From a bacterium (GTDB taxonomy: Bacteria > Vulcanimicrobiota > Xenobia > Xenobiales > JADMJV01), in the NCBI GenBank assembly GCA_018266105.1, contig JAFEBA010000063.1:61753-125752 (forward strand): 64,000 nucleotides of DNA, in the 5' to 3' direction. A program made the position numbers and the translations under genes. This document shows positions 17,814 to 26,141 of this stretch, one piece after another; the first letter of the stretch is position 1, and each line of letters begins with the position of its first letter. The notes under the pieces are model-generated. The model saw nothing but the letters and a program-made list of their open reading frames with translations. It ran no database searches and was not told where the DNA came from.

Positions 17814-19228
17814 GAACCTGCCACCTCGCTCGCGCTAAAGGTCACCAGGCCCAGCCCACCGGCGGCGGGTCGCCCCTCCAACTCGGTCAGAGTGGTCAGA
17901 GCCAGGGGTTGTCGTTCAAAGACGAGCCTGTCAATCTCCGGCAGAGTCCGACGCAGCTGACCAAAACCGACCGCAACTCCAGCCAGCGAGCCCAGCACAA
18001 AACCCCAGCCGGGGGGCAACCAGGGAGTCAACAGAAGGTTTCCCAGCGCAAAGACGGCGATCCCCGCCAGGGACTGCTCGTAGAGTTCGAAATAGAAAAA
18101 AACGACCGTGCTAAAGTAAAGCAAAGTCTGAAAATACACTCCCAGCATATGCACTCGTCCTAACTCCACAGCCGGACCGGGCATCCAGCAAGGGGCCAAA
18201 AGACAGGCCAATAAGGTCACCAGCGCCTGCCAGCCGATCAGTCTCAGGGCTCCCCGCCTCAATGTTTCCAGCATCTCCTGCTTGGCACGTCCAATCTGGA
18301 AGAGCGAAGCACCACCCCCCAGTTGCACAAAAAACTCTCGAAATCTTTCGAAAAACTCGGTTTCGACCGCCAAAAAGAACAGGGCCAGGGCGGGCAAGAC
18401 CGTCAACTGCGCCAAGAAAGCAGCCTGCTCGTAGACCGGATTGCTGCGAAGCCAGGGAATATCTGCAACCACCGTGGCTTGCTGGCCCAGCCGAAAGTAG
18501 GCCTTGTCAGCCCAGATCCCCAGATAGTACAGAGCTCCTCCCAGAGTCAGAGCCGGATAGCGACGCAGGCACTGAACCACGCCGGGATCCCAGGCCACTC
18601 GAGCGATGGGAAACTCCACCAGCAGCACCCACAGCAAAATGGCCAACAAGAGAGCCTGCCCGAAAGTGTACCCCAGCATCATGCCCCATTGCCCAGCCAG
18701 CTGACCCAGCCCAAAGGCCGCCAGGGCGCCGCTCGCGTTCCCCACCACAAAAGCCAGAATCAGGGTGCGATAAGCACGCACCACACCCAGAAACAGCAGC
18801 AGCATCCAGATGGTGGAGGTCAGACCGAACAAAGCCAGAGCCTGGGCTTTCCAGGCCGCCTCCATCGGGCTCAAAAGCAGCAGCAAAGCGAATAAGGCAC
18901 TGGCCGGGGCTACCCCCAGCAACCAGCTGGTGACGAAAGCCGAAAGATGTCTTTCAATGTCGGCCGCGTAGAGCCGATCAGAGAGGTAGCGAGTCAGGGC
19001 AAACTGGAACGGTCCGGCCGCCAGCAGTGAGAGGATATTGATGGTCACCACCAGCGTCGAGAAAAGAGCCGTGTCCCCCTGAAGAATGCGGCTCATGAGC
19101 GCCAGCGTGGCGATACTGATCAGCCATGGCCCCCCGGACAACACGGCCGAAGAAAAGTAGCCTAGAATCAAGCCCTGAAGCCCATCTTCGGCCACCATGC
19201 GTCTGAGTTTAAATCCGATGCCCGCCAA
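17810..19228 (-). CDS. pelG: PelG, polysaccharide transporter of the MOP flippase group
   Basis: 472 residues with about 12 membrane segments. PelG moves the growing Pel polysaccharide across the inner membrane together with PelD, PelE and PelF. The N terminus MAGIGFKLRRMVAEDGLQG is the conserved PelG start. It fixes the start as the TTG at 19228, which has a perfect AGGAGG six bases upstream. Hydrophobic segments alternate with short loops throughout, and the length is normal for the family. The 5' end overlaps pelF by 20 bases and the 3' end overlaps pelD by four, so the genes are translationally linked. Confidence 0.94.
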   Translation of the reverse strand: MAGIGFKLRRMVAEDGLQGLILGYFSSAVLSGGPWLISIATLALMSRILQGDTALFSTLVVTINILSLLAAGPFQFALTRYLSDRLYAADIERHLSAFVTSWLLGVAPASALFALLLLLSPMEAAWKAQALALFGLTSTIWMLLLFLGVVRAYRTLILAFVVGNASGALAAFGLGQLAGQWGMMLGYTFGQALLLAILLWVLLVEFPIARVAWDPGVVQCLRRYPALTLGGALYYLGIWADKAYFRLGQQATVVADIPWLRSNPVYEQAAFLAQLTVLPALALFFLAVETEFFERFREFFVQLGGGASLFQIGRAKQEMLETLRRGALRLIGWQALVTLLACLLAPCWMPGPAVELGRVHMLGVYFQTLLYFSTVVFFYFELYEQSLAGIAVFALGNLLLTPWLPPGWGFVLGSLAGVAVGFGQLRRTLPEIDRLVFERQPLALTTLTELEGRPAAGGLGLVTFSASEVAGS

Positions 19229-20714
19229 GCGGTGCCTCCTGAACCGCGAAGTTCGAATAAATGCGCCTGTAGGCAGCGATCATCTGTTGGTGGTCGTAAA
19301 AACGTTGCACGCGAGCTCGCGCCGCCGTCGCCATGGCTTCGTAAACCTCGGGCTGACCCAGAATGCTCAGGATAGCCCTGGCCGTCGCCTCGGGATTACA
19401 GACCGGAGTGACCAGTCCCGACGGCCCCAACTGGCGATCATCCTCGGTCAGTCCATCGATCAGTTCGGAGCAGGCACCCACTCGTGTGGCCACGCAAGGC
19501 AGACCCGAACAATACCCCTCCAGAATGACCAGTGGTTGTCCTTCGCTAATGCTGGTCAAAACTTGCAGATGGAGCCGTGGGTAATAGTCGGCCACGGGCA
19601 CCGAACCAAAAAATTTGAGGCCGTCTTGTAAACCCAACAGTCCCACCAGGGTACGGCATTCCTCATAGTAATCGGGGTCTTCATCACCCGGCCCGAGCAA
19701 CCAGAACTCCACCCGGGGCAACTGATCACGCACCAGCTTGGCTGCTCGGATCAGGGTCTTTACATCTTTGATGGGCACCACGCGGCCAATGAAACCGACC
19801 CGTAGCGGTCCGGTTTCGGGTAGAGGAGCCCGGTCGGCGGAAAAACGCTGAACCCTGACCCCATTGGGCACGATACGAATCTTCTCGCGAGGGGCCCCAA
19901 ACTGGGCTTGCAGCTCGCGATTGCCACGATAGAGAGTGTAGATTCCGTCTGCGTGATCGTAGGTGAGGCGCCCCATGGCCTCAAAAAGCCGGGTCCAAAG
20001 CACTTTGAAGTAGCCCATCTCGGACTGGAAGAAGGCCTGGTCGCTGGCACCCCGCTCCAACCAATCCGCCTGACTGATTTCGATACGCCTTTCGTTGGTG
20101 TAAATGCCGTGTTCGGTCAAGAGCAAAGGGCGCTGCAGGCGATAGCGGGCCAGCGTTCCCAAAAAGCCCGCCCAGCCGGTGCATACCGTATGGATGACGC
20201 GAGCATTGGGGATAGCAGCCCCTAACAGATGCAGGATGGGCAGATGGGAATTGCGCCAGGCGTAGTAAAAGTCGATGAAGGGCGCCTCAAGCGCATGGCT
20301 TTCGTAGATTTTCCGGAGAATCGCCCAGATCTGCGGCCCTCGTGTCAGGTCCAGAAAGCTGGCCTGGCGCTGCCCTGGCAGACCCAGGTGCTCGTAGAGC
20401 TGGCTGAAGTTGTGCAAATGGCCGAGCTGTAACTGCTGATGAAAGTCTTCCAACACCTGCCAGAGGCTAGAGTGGGGCGGCCGGTCAGCCTGCCATCCGG
20501 AAGTGAGATCGAGGGCCGAAATCTCCTGGATAAACTCCAAATTTGCTGGGAGCGGATACTTGCGAGGTCGCGCTTCCCAAGATGAAGCCAAATAGAGAAT
20601 GCCAAAGCGCAACTCAGGCAAATCGGAGATTAAAGCATGCACCCAGCTGGAGACACCTCCGGCCACATAGGGATAGGTTCCCTCCAGGATCAGCAACACA
20701 TCGACGGGTTTCAA
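19209..20714 (-). CDS. pelF: PelF, Pel polysaccharide glycosyltransferase (GT4)
   Basis: 501 residues from the TTG at 20714, which overlaps the pelE stop as TTGA and has GGAG 11 bases upstream; GTG at 20726 is an alternative. A much longer upstream start is unlikely, because PelF proteins begin close to the LILEGTYPYVAGGVSSWVH motif seen here at residues 8-26. PelF is the cytosolic GT-B enzyme that polymerises Pel from UDP sugars. GT4 motifs are present: IRIVPNGVRVQRF, VGFIGRVVPIKDVKTL, and the acceptor/donor loop SEGQPLVILEGYCSGLP with its EX7E-like glutamates. There is no membrane segment. It sits in the middle of the pelE-pelF-pelG-pelD operon. Confidence 0.95.
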   Translation of the reverse strand: MKPVDVLLILEGTYPYVAGGVSSWVHALISDLPELRFGILYLASSWEARPRKYPLPANLEFIQEISALDLTSGWQADRPPHSSLWQVLEDFHQQLQLGHLHNFSQLYEHLGLPGQRQASFLDLTRGPQIWAILRKIYESHALEAPFIDFYYAWRNSHLPILHLLGAAIPNARVIHTVCTGWAGFLGTLARYRLQRPLLLTEHGIYTNERRIEISQADWLERGASDQAFFQSEMGYFKVLWTRLFEAMGRLTYDHADGIYTLYRGNRELQAQFGAPREKIRIVPNGVRVQRFSADRAPLPETGPLRVGFIGRVVPIKDVKTLIRAAKLVRDQLPRVEFWLLGPGDEDPDYYEECRTLVGLLGLQDGLKFFGSVPVADYYPRLHLQVLTSISEGQPLVILEGYCSGLPCVATRVGACSELIDGLTEDDRQLGPSGLVTPVCNPEATARAILSILGQPEVYEAMATAARARVQRFYDHQQMIAAYRRIYSNFAVQEAPLGGHRI

Positions 20715-21592
20715 CGGAGCATCCACTCCACGCGCTGGCGGACCTCGATGGGTAATCGGGCTCCCAGAGTTTTCAGTCGGCGCGCTTGCTGGCGCCAGTC
20801 CGACCAATTGCGCTGTTGATAGGCCACTTGCAACAGCCCCAGCTCGGCTTCAGCGCACTGAGAGTCCAACTGCAAAACCGCCCGAAAATCCTCCGCCGCC
20901 TCCCCTTCGCGCCCCAGCTTGAGCCAGACATTGGCCCGAGCCAACAGCAGCGCCTGACTGCGACCAAAGCGCGCCAGCATATCCCCGTAGAGTTCGGCCA
21001 GTTGACGCAAATAGAGAGGCTGTAAGGTCACTTCCAATAGCCCGCTCTCCAGGTAGTCCAGATAGGCCTGGGCCAGCCAGTGCCCACTCTCAAGCCCCGG
21101 TTGGCGGGAGTATTCCAGACGACCTTCGGCCAGCTGGCGACTATGCCATTCCTGGATCTGGCCTAACTTGGCCACGGCAAACTGGTAGATTTCCGGATTG
21201 GGGTCGGCCAGAGCACCCTGAATGCAGGCGATCAGCCGGGCTCCACGGCGTCTGGCCATGTCTTCCAGCACGGCTTTGCGCAGTTGTAAATCGGGGGACT
21301 GCAGCAGATCGATTAAAGGTTGAACCTTGAGGTGCTCCACCAAAGGCAACTGAGCCAGAGCCAGGCCGCGTTTCCCCTCCAGCTGAGGGGCCACATGTTC
21401 GCGAAACTCGGCCAGCAAGTCTCCCGACGGTCGAGGTAGGAAGCGCAAGGCCAAACCCACCCACAACACCACAGCCAACCCGTAGCCAGGGGTCAGCAGT
21501 AGGGCCAGGGTCAGGCACCAGGCCACCGCTCCCCGCCAGGGCCAGCAAAAGTGGAGCACCAGACAAAGTATGAAGTGAGCCAGCAGCACCAA
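20711..21592 (-). CDS. pelE: PelE-like membrane TPR protein
   Basis: 293 residues. Two membrane segments fill residues 1-50 (CWPWRGAVAWCLTLALLLTP and the next helix). The rest is helical and repeat-like, with TPR-style pairs near residues 210-285 (LARANVWLKLGREGEAAEDF; AEAELGLLQVAYQQRNWSD). This is the PelE layout: a membrane anchor plus TPR domain that joins PelD, PelF and PelG. It lies immediately upstream of pelF, which supports the assignment, since sequence alone would be weak. The start is TTG at 21592 or GTG at 21589, with AGGTCC just upstream. The stop overlaps the pelF start. Confidence 0.78.
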   Translation of the reverse strand: MVLLAHFILCLVLHFCWPWRGAVAWCLTLALLLTPGYGLAVVLWVGLALRFLPRPSGDLLAEFREHVAPQLEGKRGLALAQLPLVEHLKVQPLIDLLQSPDLQLRKAVLEDMARRRGARLIACIQGALADPNPEIYQFAVAKLGQIQEWHSRQLAEGRLEYSRQPGLESGHWLAQAYLDYLESGLLEVTLQPLYLRQLAELYGDMLARFGRSQALLLARANVWLKLGREGEAAEDFRAVLQLDSQCAEAELGLLQVAYQQRNWSDWRQQARRLKTLGARLPIEVRQRVEWMLR

Positions 21593-21602
21593 AAGGACCT
21601 GA

Positions 21603-21869
21603 TCAGGGCAAAACGGCGGTGAGAAGAATGAAACCGATACTAAAGAAGGCCCAGTAAGGAAGACCGTCCTGGGTCTCTTTCATGCCCCAGAAGGTTGCGT
21701 AAGCCACCCCGAAACCCAGAGCGCTTTTCCAAACGGGACCCTGCCAGTGGCCCACCATCAAGTCAAAGAGATGTTCCCCACCGATCAGGTAGAGCAGGTA
21801 AATCACCGCCCAAAAGATAGGTTTTTGATAACTCTGAATGCCTTTGGCCATAGCAGCCAACATAAACAT
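21603..21869 (-). CDS. small membrane protein heading the pel operon
   Basis: 88 residues from the ATG at 21869, preceded at a good distance by GAGGTG. An in-frame TTG 120 bases further upstream gives a longer version with a lipobox-like LLTSC, but it has no ribosome site and a charged stretch where a mature lipoprotein is not expected. The protein has about three membrane segments (around IFWAVIYLLYLIGG, ALGFGVAYATFWG and AFFSIGFILLTAVLP) and a few charged residues between them. I know no such subunit in described Pel systems. It ends 10 bases before pelE, so it is probably cotranscribed and may be a lineage-specific accessory of the Pel synthase. Confidence 0.7.
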   Translation of the reverse strand: MFMLAAMAKGIQSYQKPIFWAVIYLLYLIGGEHLFDLMVGHWQGPVWKSALGFGVAYATFWGMKETQDGLPYWAFFSIGFILLTAVLP

Positions 21870-22030
21870 GCGCCCGATCACCTCTTCAGCATAACCGAAA
21901 AAGCGGACTGGCGCCAAATGTGAACACGGAGAAGATCTTTTTTTAACATCCAAATGGTTACAACTCGTTAGCAAACCCGCTAGAATCAAAGAACAGTTTA
22001 ACGATTCTTTTCACGAGCGAGGTAGACAGC

Positions 22031-22516
22031 GTGGCCATTCAACCGAACAATTTACCCCCCACCAGTGTCTCCGTCAGCGCCCCGCTGGGGGTTTCGACCG
22101 GGGTGGCCGCGGCTCAGCAGCAAGCTCAGATCGCCGGAACCAACTTTGGCGCAGTCGCCTCTACAATTAACCAATCCCAGCAAATGCTGGCCGCTCTGGT
22201 GCAGATGCAAGCTGGCTGGGTGGGTATCGGTAGTGGACTGGGCATCGGGAACGGCACCATCGACTCCCTTGGAGTCCCGCTCAACGGCCAGTATGCCGGC
22301 GCCACCTTCGGCTCCCCGGGCAAAGCCAGCAACCTGGACTCGCTGGAGTCGCCCCTGCGTTACATGTATGCCGGAATGGCCGGCGGCGTGGGCGACGACT
22401 TCAACGCCATGGCGGCTCCCCTCTCGGGAGCCTATCAGGGAATGATGATGCAGATCCCGGATAACTTCTCAGCCATGATCACGGCCGCGATGGCCAATCC
22501 ACCGGCCGCCAAATAA
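22031..22516 (+). CDS. orphan Ala/Gly/Gln-rich protein
   Basis: 161 residues from a GTG with GAGGT nine bases upstream. It starts MAIQPNNLPPTSVSVSAPLG and contains no signal peptide, no Cys and almost no Lys or Arg. The middle is Gly/Ala-rich with short helical patches (STINQSQQMLAALVQMQAGW). A Gly-Asp-Ser/Ala motif is loosely repeated (GVPLNGQYAGATFG, ESPLRYMYAGMAGG, AAPLSGAYQGMMMQ), suggesting three degenerate units of the form PL-x(3)-YxG. Such composition fits a surface or secreted structural protein exported without a Sec leader, but this is inference. A strong terminator follows directly. Divergent from the pel operon. Confidence 0.75.
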   Translation: MAIQPNNLPPTSVSVSAPLGVSTGVAAAQQQAQIAGTNFGAVASTINQSQQMLAALVQMQAGWVGIGSGLGIGNGTIDSLGVPLNGQYAGATFGSPGKASNLDSLESPLRYMYAGMAGGVGDDFNAMAAPLSGAYQGMMMQIPDNFSAMITAAMANPPAAK

Positions 22517-22532
22517 GCAACCTTCGGGACAA

Positions 22533-22570
22533 GTAAAAAAGGGCACTCCGGAGAGTGCCCTTTTTTTTAC
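22533..22570. terminator. bidirectional intrinsic terminator
   Basis: A perfect stem of eight G/C-rich pairs (GGGCACTC/GAGTGCCC) with a CGGA loop is flanked by A6 on the left and T8 on the right. It can therefore stop transcription from both directions. It lies between the convergent orphan gene (ends 22516) and nadC (ends 22587). Confidence 0.95.
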
Positions 22571-22586
22571 TTCCGCCCGCTCCCGT

Positions 22587-23465
22587 TCAGGAGTGGGCGG
22601 CCACGCGGGATTCCACCACGTCCAGGGCCACATCGAAGTTGCGCACCGAGTGGGTCAAGGCCCCCAGACTGATCAGATCGACTCCGCTGGCGGCCACTTC
22701 GCTCAGGCGGTCGATGGTGATCCCGCCGGAAGCTTCCAAGATAAAGCGACCATTCACCTGCTCCACCGCCTGGCGCAACTGAGCGGGCGTGAAGTTGTCC
22801 AGCAACATGGCGTCCAGACGCAGTTTCTCGCGGTCTACCACCCGGACGATCTCCTCCATCTGTTGCAGAGTGTCCACTTCCAATTCCACCTTGATCAGGT
22901 GGGGGGCTCCCTGTTGGACACTCTTGAGAGCCTGGACCACGCCCCCGGCCAGAGCCACATGATTGTCCTTGATAAGAATGCCGTCATCCAAACCAAACCG
23001 ATGGCTCTCGCCACCTCCGCTGAGCACAGCCCACTTTTCAAGCATACGCAGCCCTGGTGTGGTCTTACGGGTAGCCACCAGCTTGGAACGAGTGCCGTTC
23101 AACTGAGCCACACCGGTGGCCGTGGCCTGGGAAATGCCCGACATTCGGCCCAAGAAATTCAAAGCGGTGCGTTCTCCCGCCAGAATCGTGCGAGCCGAGC
23201 CGCTGACATGCACCAGCACCGTGCCGGCCTCGACCCGGGCACCTTCAGAGACCTTACGCTCCACTACGATGTCTGGGTCCAGCAGCTTGAACACCCGGGC
23301 GGCCACCTCCACACCGGCCACCACACCGGGCTGTCGGGCCACCAGATTGGCCTGGCAGCGGGCCTGAGCGGGAACGGTCAGATTGCTGGTCAGATCGCCG
23401 GCCCGGCCCAGGTCTTCGCGCAGGGCATTGACTAGAATCTCGTCATATTGAAGTGCGAATAACAT
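22587..23465 (-). CDS. nadC: nicotinate-nucleotide pyrophosphorylase (quinolinate phosphoribosyltransferase)
   Basis: 292 residues, the family length. NadC turns quinolinate and PRPP into nicotinate mononucleotide, CO2 and pyrophosphate, the third step of de novo NAD synthesis. Family motifs are intact: SGISQATATGV, the substrate-binding TRKTTPGLR, EKWAVLSGGGESHRFGL, DGILIKDNHVALAG, KVELEVDTLQQ, and the C-terminal LEASGGITIDRL. The ATG directly follows the nadB stop (TAAATG), and the nadB end supplies the AGGAG ribosome site. It is the last gene of the nadA-nadB-nadC operon, before the bidirectional terminator. Confidence 0.97.
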   Translation of the reverse strand: MLFALQYDEILVNALREDLGRAGDLTSNLTVPAQARCQANLVARQPGVVAGVEVAARVFKLLDPDIVVERKVSEGARVEAGTVLVHVSGSARTILAGERTALNFLGRMSGISQATATGVAQLNGTRSKLVATRKTTPGLRMLEKWAVLSGGGESHRFGLDDGILIKDNHVALAGGVVQALKSVQQGAPHLIKVELEVDTLQQMEEIVRVVDREKLRLDAMLLDNFTPAQLRQAVEQVNGRFILEASGGITIDRLSEVAASGVDLISLGALTHSVRNFDVALDVVESRVAAHS

Positions 23466-25010
23466 TTAGATGCTCCTTACCATCAGCTCGGCGCCCGCGG
23501 CCGGCTGCAACGGCTGGATGCGCGCGACCTGTCCCGGCACCAGCAGGGTGTGGCCAACCCAATTCGGGCTGGTCTGAGTGAAGTCAAGACGACGATGGGC
23601 GCCGCGGCTTTCCTGACGGAAGAGCCCGGAGCGCAGCATTAGCGAGGCAACCGTGTGAGCGGTTGAGCCACAGGCATTCAAGCGCTCCCGCAGCTTTTCC
23701 AGGCGACCCAGCGCCTTCTCCATGCCCTGCTGGGAACGAGCCAGACCCAAGCCGGACCAGAGAATCTCGCGGACTCGAGCCATCGCCAGCGGGTCCGGCC
23801 GCAACTCGATCGGAGGCACAGCCGGCAGACACTCGGCCTGGCGGAACTCGGCTCCAGCCAGAGCCTCTCCCACCCGATGTCCAAAGACCAGACCCTCCAG
23901 CAGTGAGTTCGAAGCCAGGCGGTTGGCTCCGTGCACGCCGGTGCTGGAGACTTCGCCACAGGCCCAAAGGCCAGGCACGGCCGTGCGACCCCACAAGTCG
24001 ACCTCCACGCCTCCCATATGGTAGTGCACGGCCGGGGTCACTGGCAGTGGTTGAACGGCCGGGTCATATCCAGCTGCCAGGCAGAGTGCGTGAACCTGGG
24101 TAAAGCGTTCCGCCACGGGCAATTGGCGAACATCCAGCAGAGTCTGATGGCCGCGCTGGCGGTGCTGCCAGAGGGCGAAGGCGACCACATCGCGCGGAGC
24201 CAGTTCCGCCGCCGGGTGATACTGGCTCATGAACGGCTCGCCCGTCTCGTCGATCAACCGGGCGCCCTCGCCACGCAAAGCCTCAGTCAGCAGAGGCAGG
24301 TTGGCCCCCGCTCCCTGAACCGCCAGAGCGGTCGGGTGGAACTGCACAAATTCCAGGTCGCGCAGGTGAGCGCCGGCTTCGAAAGCCAGAGCCAGGGCCT
24401 GACCTTCAGCACCGGCAGGGTTGGTGGTGGCCGCGAAGAGTTGGCCCACTCCGCCCGTGGCCAGCACCACCTGAGGAGCGGACAGGCTGCGCTGACCGTC
24501 CAGCTGGACCCCGACCACCCGCGAGCCCTGGGTGAGAATGCGAGTCAGCTGTCCGTAGATCAGCTGCACCGAAGTGGGCAGAGCCCGGGCCAGAGCTCGC
24601 GCCATCTCGCGGCCGCTGGCGTCGCCGGCGTGAATCACGCGGCGGCGCTGATGAGCGGCCTCGCGGGTCAACTCCAGCCTGCCGTCGGCGTGCTTGTCAA
24701 AGTTAGCGCCCATATCCAGCAGCTCCTGGATGCGCTGGGGACCCTCCGCGGTGAGTACTTCCACCGCTTCAGGGCGGCACAAGCCGGCACCGGCGGCCAG
24801 AGTATCTTCCGTGTGCAAGGCGGGGCTGTCGTCATTGCCCCAGGCAACGGCCACGCCGCCCTGAGCCCAGGGCGTGGCTCCAGCCTGTCCGGGAGCCTGC
24901 AGAGTGACCAGCCCCACCTTGAGTGAGGGTGCCAGGCGGGCCAGGGTGTGAACCACCGACATACCGGCCACACCGGCGCCGATGACCAGGATATCAAATT
25001 GATCAGCCAT
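23466..25010 (-). CDS. nadB: L-aspartate oxidase
   Basis: 514 residues from the ATG at 25010. Upstream in-frame codons encode an Arg/Trp-rich stretch that lies inside nadA and is not part of the protein. NadB oxidises L-aspartate to iminoaspartate with FAD, using oxygen or fumarate, as the first step of NAD synthesis. Visible elements are the FAD loop VIGAGVAGMS, APGQAGATPWAQGG, HADGRLELTREAAHQRRRVIHAGDA-type binding region, and QFHPTAL, GEGARLIDETGEPFM and VHGANRLASNSLLEGLVFG. Only one base separates the nadA stop from this start. The C-terminal helical domain is somewhat divergent but complete. Confidence 0.96.
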   Translation of the reverse strand: MADQFDILVIGAGVAGMSVVHTLARLAPSLKVGLVTLQAPGQAGATPWAQGGVAVAWGNDDSPALHTEDTLAAGAGLCRPEAVEVLTAEGPQRIQELLDMGANFDKHADGRLELTREAAHQRRRVIHAGDASGREMARALARALPTSVQLIYGQLTRILTQGSRVVGVQLDGQRSLSAPQVVLATGGVGQLFAATTNPAGAEGQALALAFEAGAHLRDLEFVQFHPTALAVQGAGANLPLLTEALRGEGARLIDETGEPFMSQYHPAAELAPRDVVAFALWQHRQRGHQTLLDVRQLPVAERFTQVHALCLAAGYDPAVQPLPVTPAVHYHMGGVEVDLWGRTAVPGLWACGEVSSTGVHGANRLASNSLLEGLVFGHRVGEALAGAEFRQAECLPAVPPIELRPDPLAMARVREILWSGLGLARSQQGMEKALGRLEKLRERLNACGSTAHTVASLMLRSGLFRQESRGAHRRLDFTQTSPNWVGHTLLVPGQVARIQPLQPAAGAELMVRSI

Positions 25011-25011
25011 C

Positions 25012-26004
25012 TTATTTGCCTTCCTGTCGGCCCACGGCCAGCATTCGCTCCACAGCCGTTCGGGCGCGAGCGGCCAGGGCCGGATCGATCTCCACCGGAA
25101 CCTGCATCGTTTCAAGGCTACGCACGATCTTCTGCAAGGTAATGCGCTTCATGTGAGGGCACAGGTTGCAGGGGCGCACAAATTCAGTTTGCGGAAACTG
25201 GGAAACCAGATTGTCGCTCATCGAGCACTCGGTGATCAAAGCCACCCTGGCCGGCCGCTCGCGCTTGAGAAACTCCACCATTCCAGCGGTGGAGCCGGAC
25301 ATGTCGGCTTCGTCGCAAACCTCGGGGGGACACTCGGGGTGGGCCACCAGGGTCACGCCCGGGTAGTTGGCCCGAATCTCGCGCAGGTCGTCGGGAGTAA
25401 ACTGCTCGTGCACCATGCAGCTGCCGGGGTGGGTGATGATCTCAACCTTGGTCTCACGCGCCACATTGGCAGCCAGGTACTGGTCGGGGATGAAGATGAC
25501 CCGGTCCACCCCAAGCGATTCCACCACCTTGGTGGCGTTGCCCGAGGTACAGCAAATGTCGCTTTCGGCTTTCACCTCGGCACTGGTGTTGACATAAGTC
25601 ACTACCGGCACTCCAGGATACTGAGCTCGCAGCTTGCGTACGTCGGCGCCGGTGATGGATTCAGCCAGAGAGCAGCCTGCTTTGGCATCGGGAATGAGCA
25701 CCTTGGCCTCGGGGCAGAGCAGCTTGGTGGTCTCGGCCATAAAGTGCACCCCGGCCATCACGATCACCTCGGCCGAGCTTTTGGCGGCCTGCTGGGCCAG
25801 AGCCAGAGAATCGCCGGTGAAGTCGGCCACCCCGTAGTAAATTTCAGGAGTCTGGTAGTTGTGCGCCAGAATGACGGCTTTCTTCTCAGCCTTCAGCTCC
25901 CAGATGCGTTCGATCAGTGGAGCCATCACCGCCCACTCGACCGCTGGAATCTGAGATTTGACGCGGTCATAAATTTCGTCGAGTTTAGCAATGGTGGTGG
26001 GCAT
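25012..26004 (-). CDS. nadA: quinolinate synthase
   Basis: 330 residues. NadA condenses iminoaspartate with dihydroxyacetone phosphate to quinolinate and carries a [4Fe-4S] cluster. The three cluster cysteines are visible in GCSLAES (about residue 110), DICCTSGN (about 197) and CNLCPHMKRI (about 285). Other family marks are LAHNYQTPEI, VMAGVHFMAETTKLL, HPECPPEV and FIPDQYLAANVA. A GAGGAAC ribosome site precedes the ATG. It is the first gene of the operon, with an operator-rich promoter region upstream. Confidence 0.97.
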   Translation of the reverse strand: MPTTIAKLDEIYDRVKSQIPAVEWAVMAPLIERIWELKAEKKAVILAHNYQTPEIYYGVADFTGDSLALAQQAAKSSAEVIVMAGVHFMAETTKLLCPEAKVLIPDAKAGCSLAESITGADVRKLRAQYPGVPVVTYVNTSAEVKAESDICCTSGNATKVVESLGVDRVIFIPDQYLAANVARETKVEIITHPGSCMVHEQFTPDDLREIRANYPGVTLVAHPECPPEVCDEADMSGSTAGMVEFLKRERPARVALITECSMSDNLVSQFPQTEFVRPCNLCPHMKRITLQKIVRSLETMQVPVEIDPALAARARTAVERMLAVGRQEGK

Positions 26005-26024
26005 GTCTGTTCCTCTGTTCCTCT

Positions 26025-26100
26025 TATACTCAATCAGAGCATATTGTTGACTCCCTTATCCTATATTTGAGCATAAGTAGTTGTCAACACTTTGAGCATA
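26025..26100. promoter_or_regulatory. repeated operator-like sites upstream of nadA
   Basis: The 7-mer GAGCATA occurs three times (26037-26043, 26069-26075, 26094-26100). The first copy pairs with TATACTC five bases to its left to give a 19-base imperfect palindrome (26025-26043). The second pairs at the same spacing with TATCCTA (26057-26075), overlapping the -10 and spacer of the promoter. The third is a lone half-site next to the -35. This fits a dimeric repressor of NAD synthesis (NrtR, NiaR or NadQ are known types), but I cannot match the motif to one of them with certainty. No regulator gene of this kind is in the window. Confidence 0.55.
26060..26087 (-). promoter_or_regulatory. probable sigma-70-type promoter of nadABC
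   Basis: On the minus strand a perfect -35 TTGACA (26087-26082) is followed after 16 bases by TATAGG (26065-26060). This is about 55 bases upstream of the nadA ATG. Confidence 0.65.
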
Positions 26101-26141
26101 AGTTGGATTAAATCTTAACCTGAACTCTGAGAAAAGCTGGA

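Noticed and set aside
20715..20807. Longer pelF start that would overlap pelE by 97 bases
   Set aside because: The extra residues are Pro/Ser-rich and unlike PelF. TTG at 20714 or GTG at 20726 lies at the normal distance before the LILEGTYPYV motif and gives TTGA coupling.
21870..21989. Lipoprotein-like N terminus (LLTSC) on the first gene of the pel operon
   Set aside because: The TTG start has no ribosome site and the following residues are charged and unlike a mature lipoprotein. The internal ATG with GAGGTG is better.
25011..25115. Upstream extension of nadB inside nadA
   Set aside because: It gives an Arg/Trp-rich leader not seen in L-aspartate oxidases. The ATG at 25010 begins right at the FAD-binding segment.
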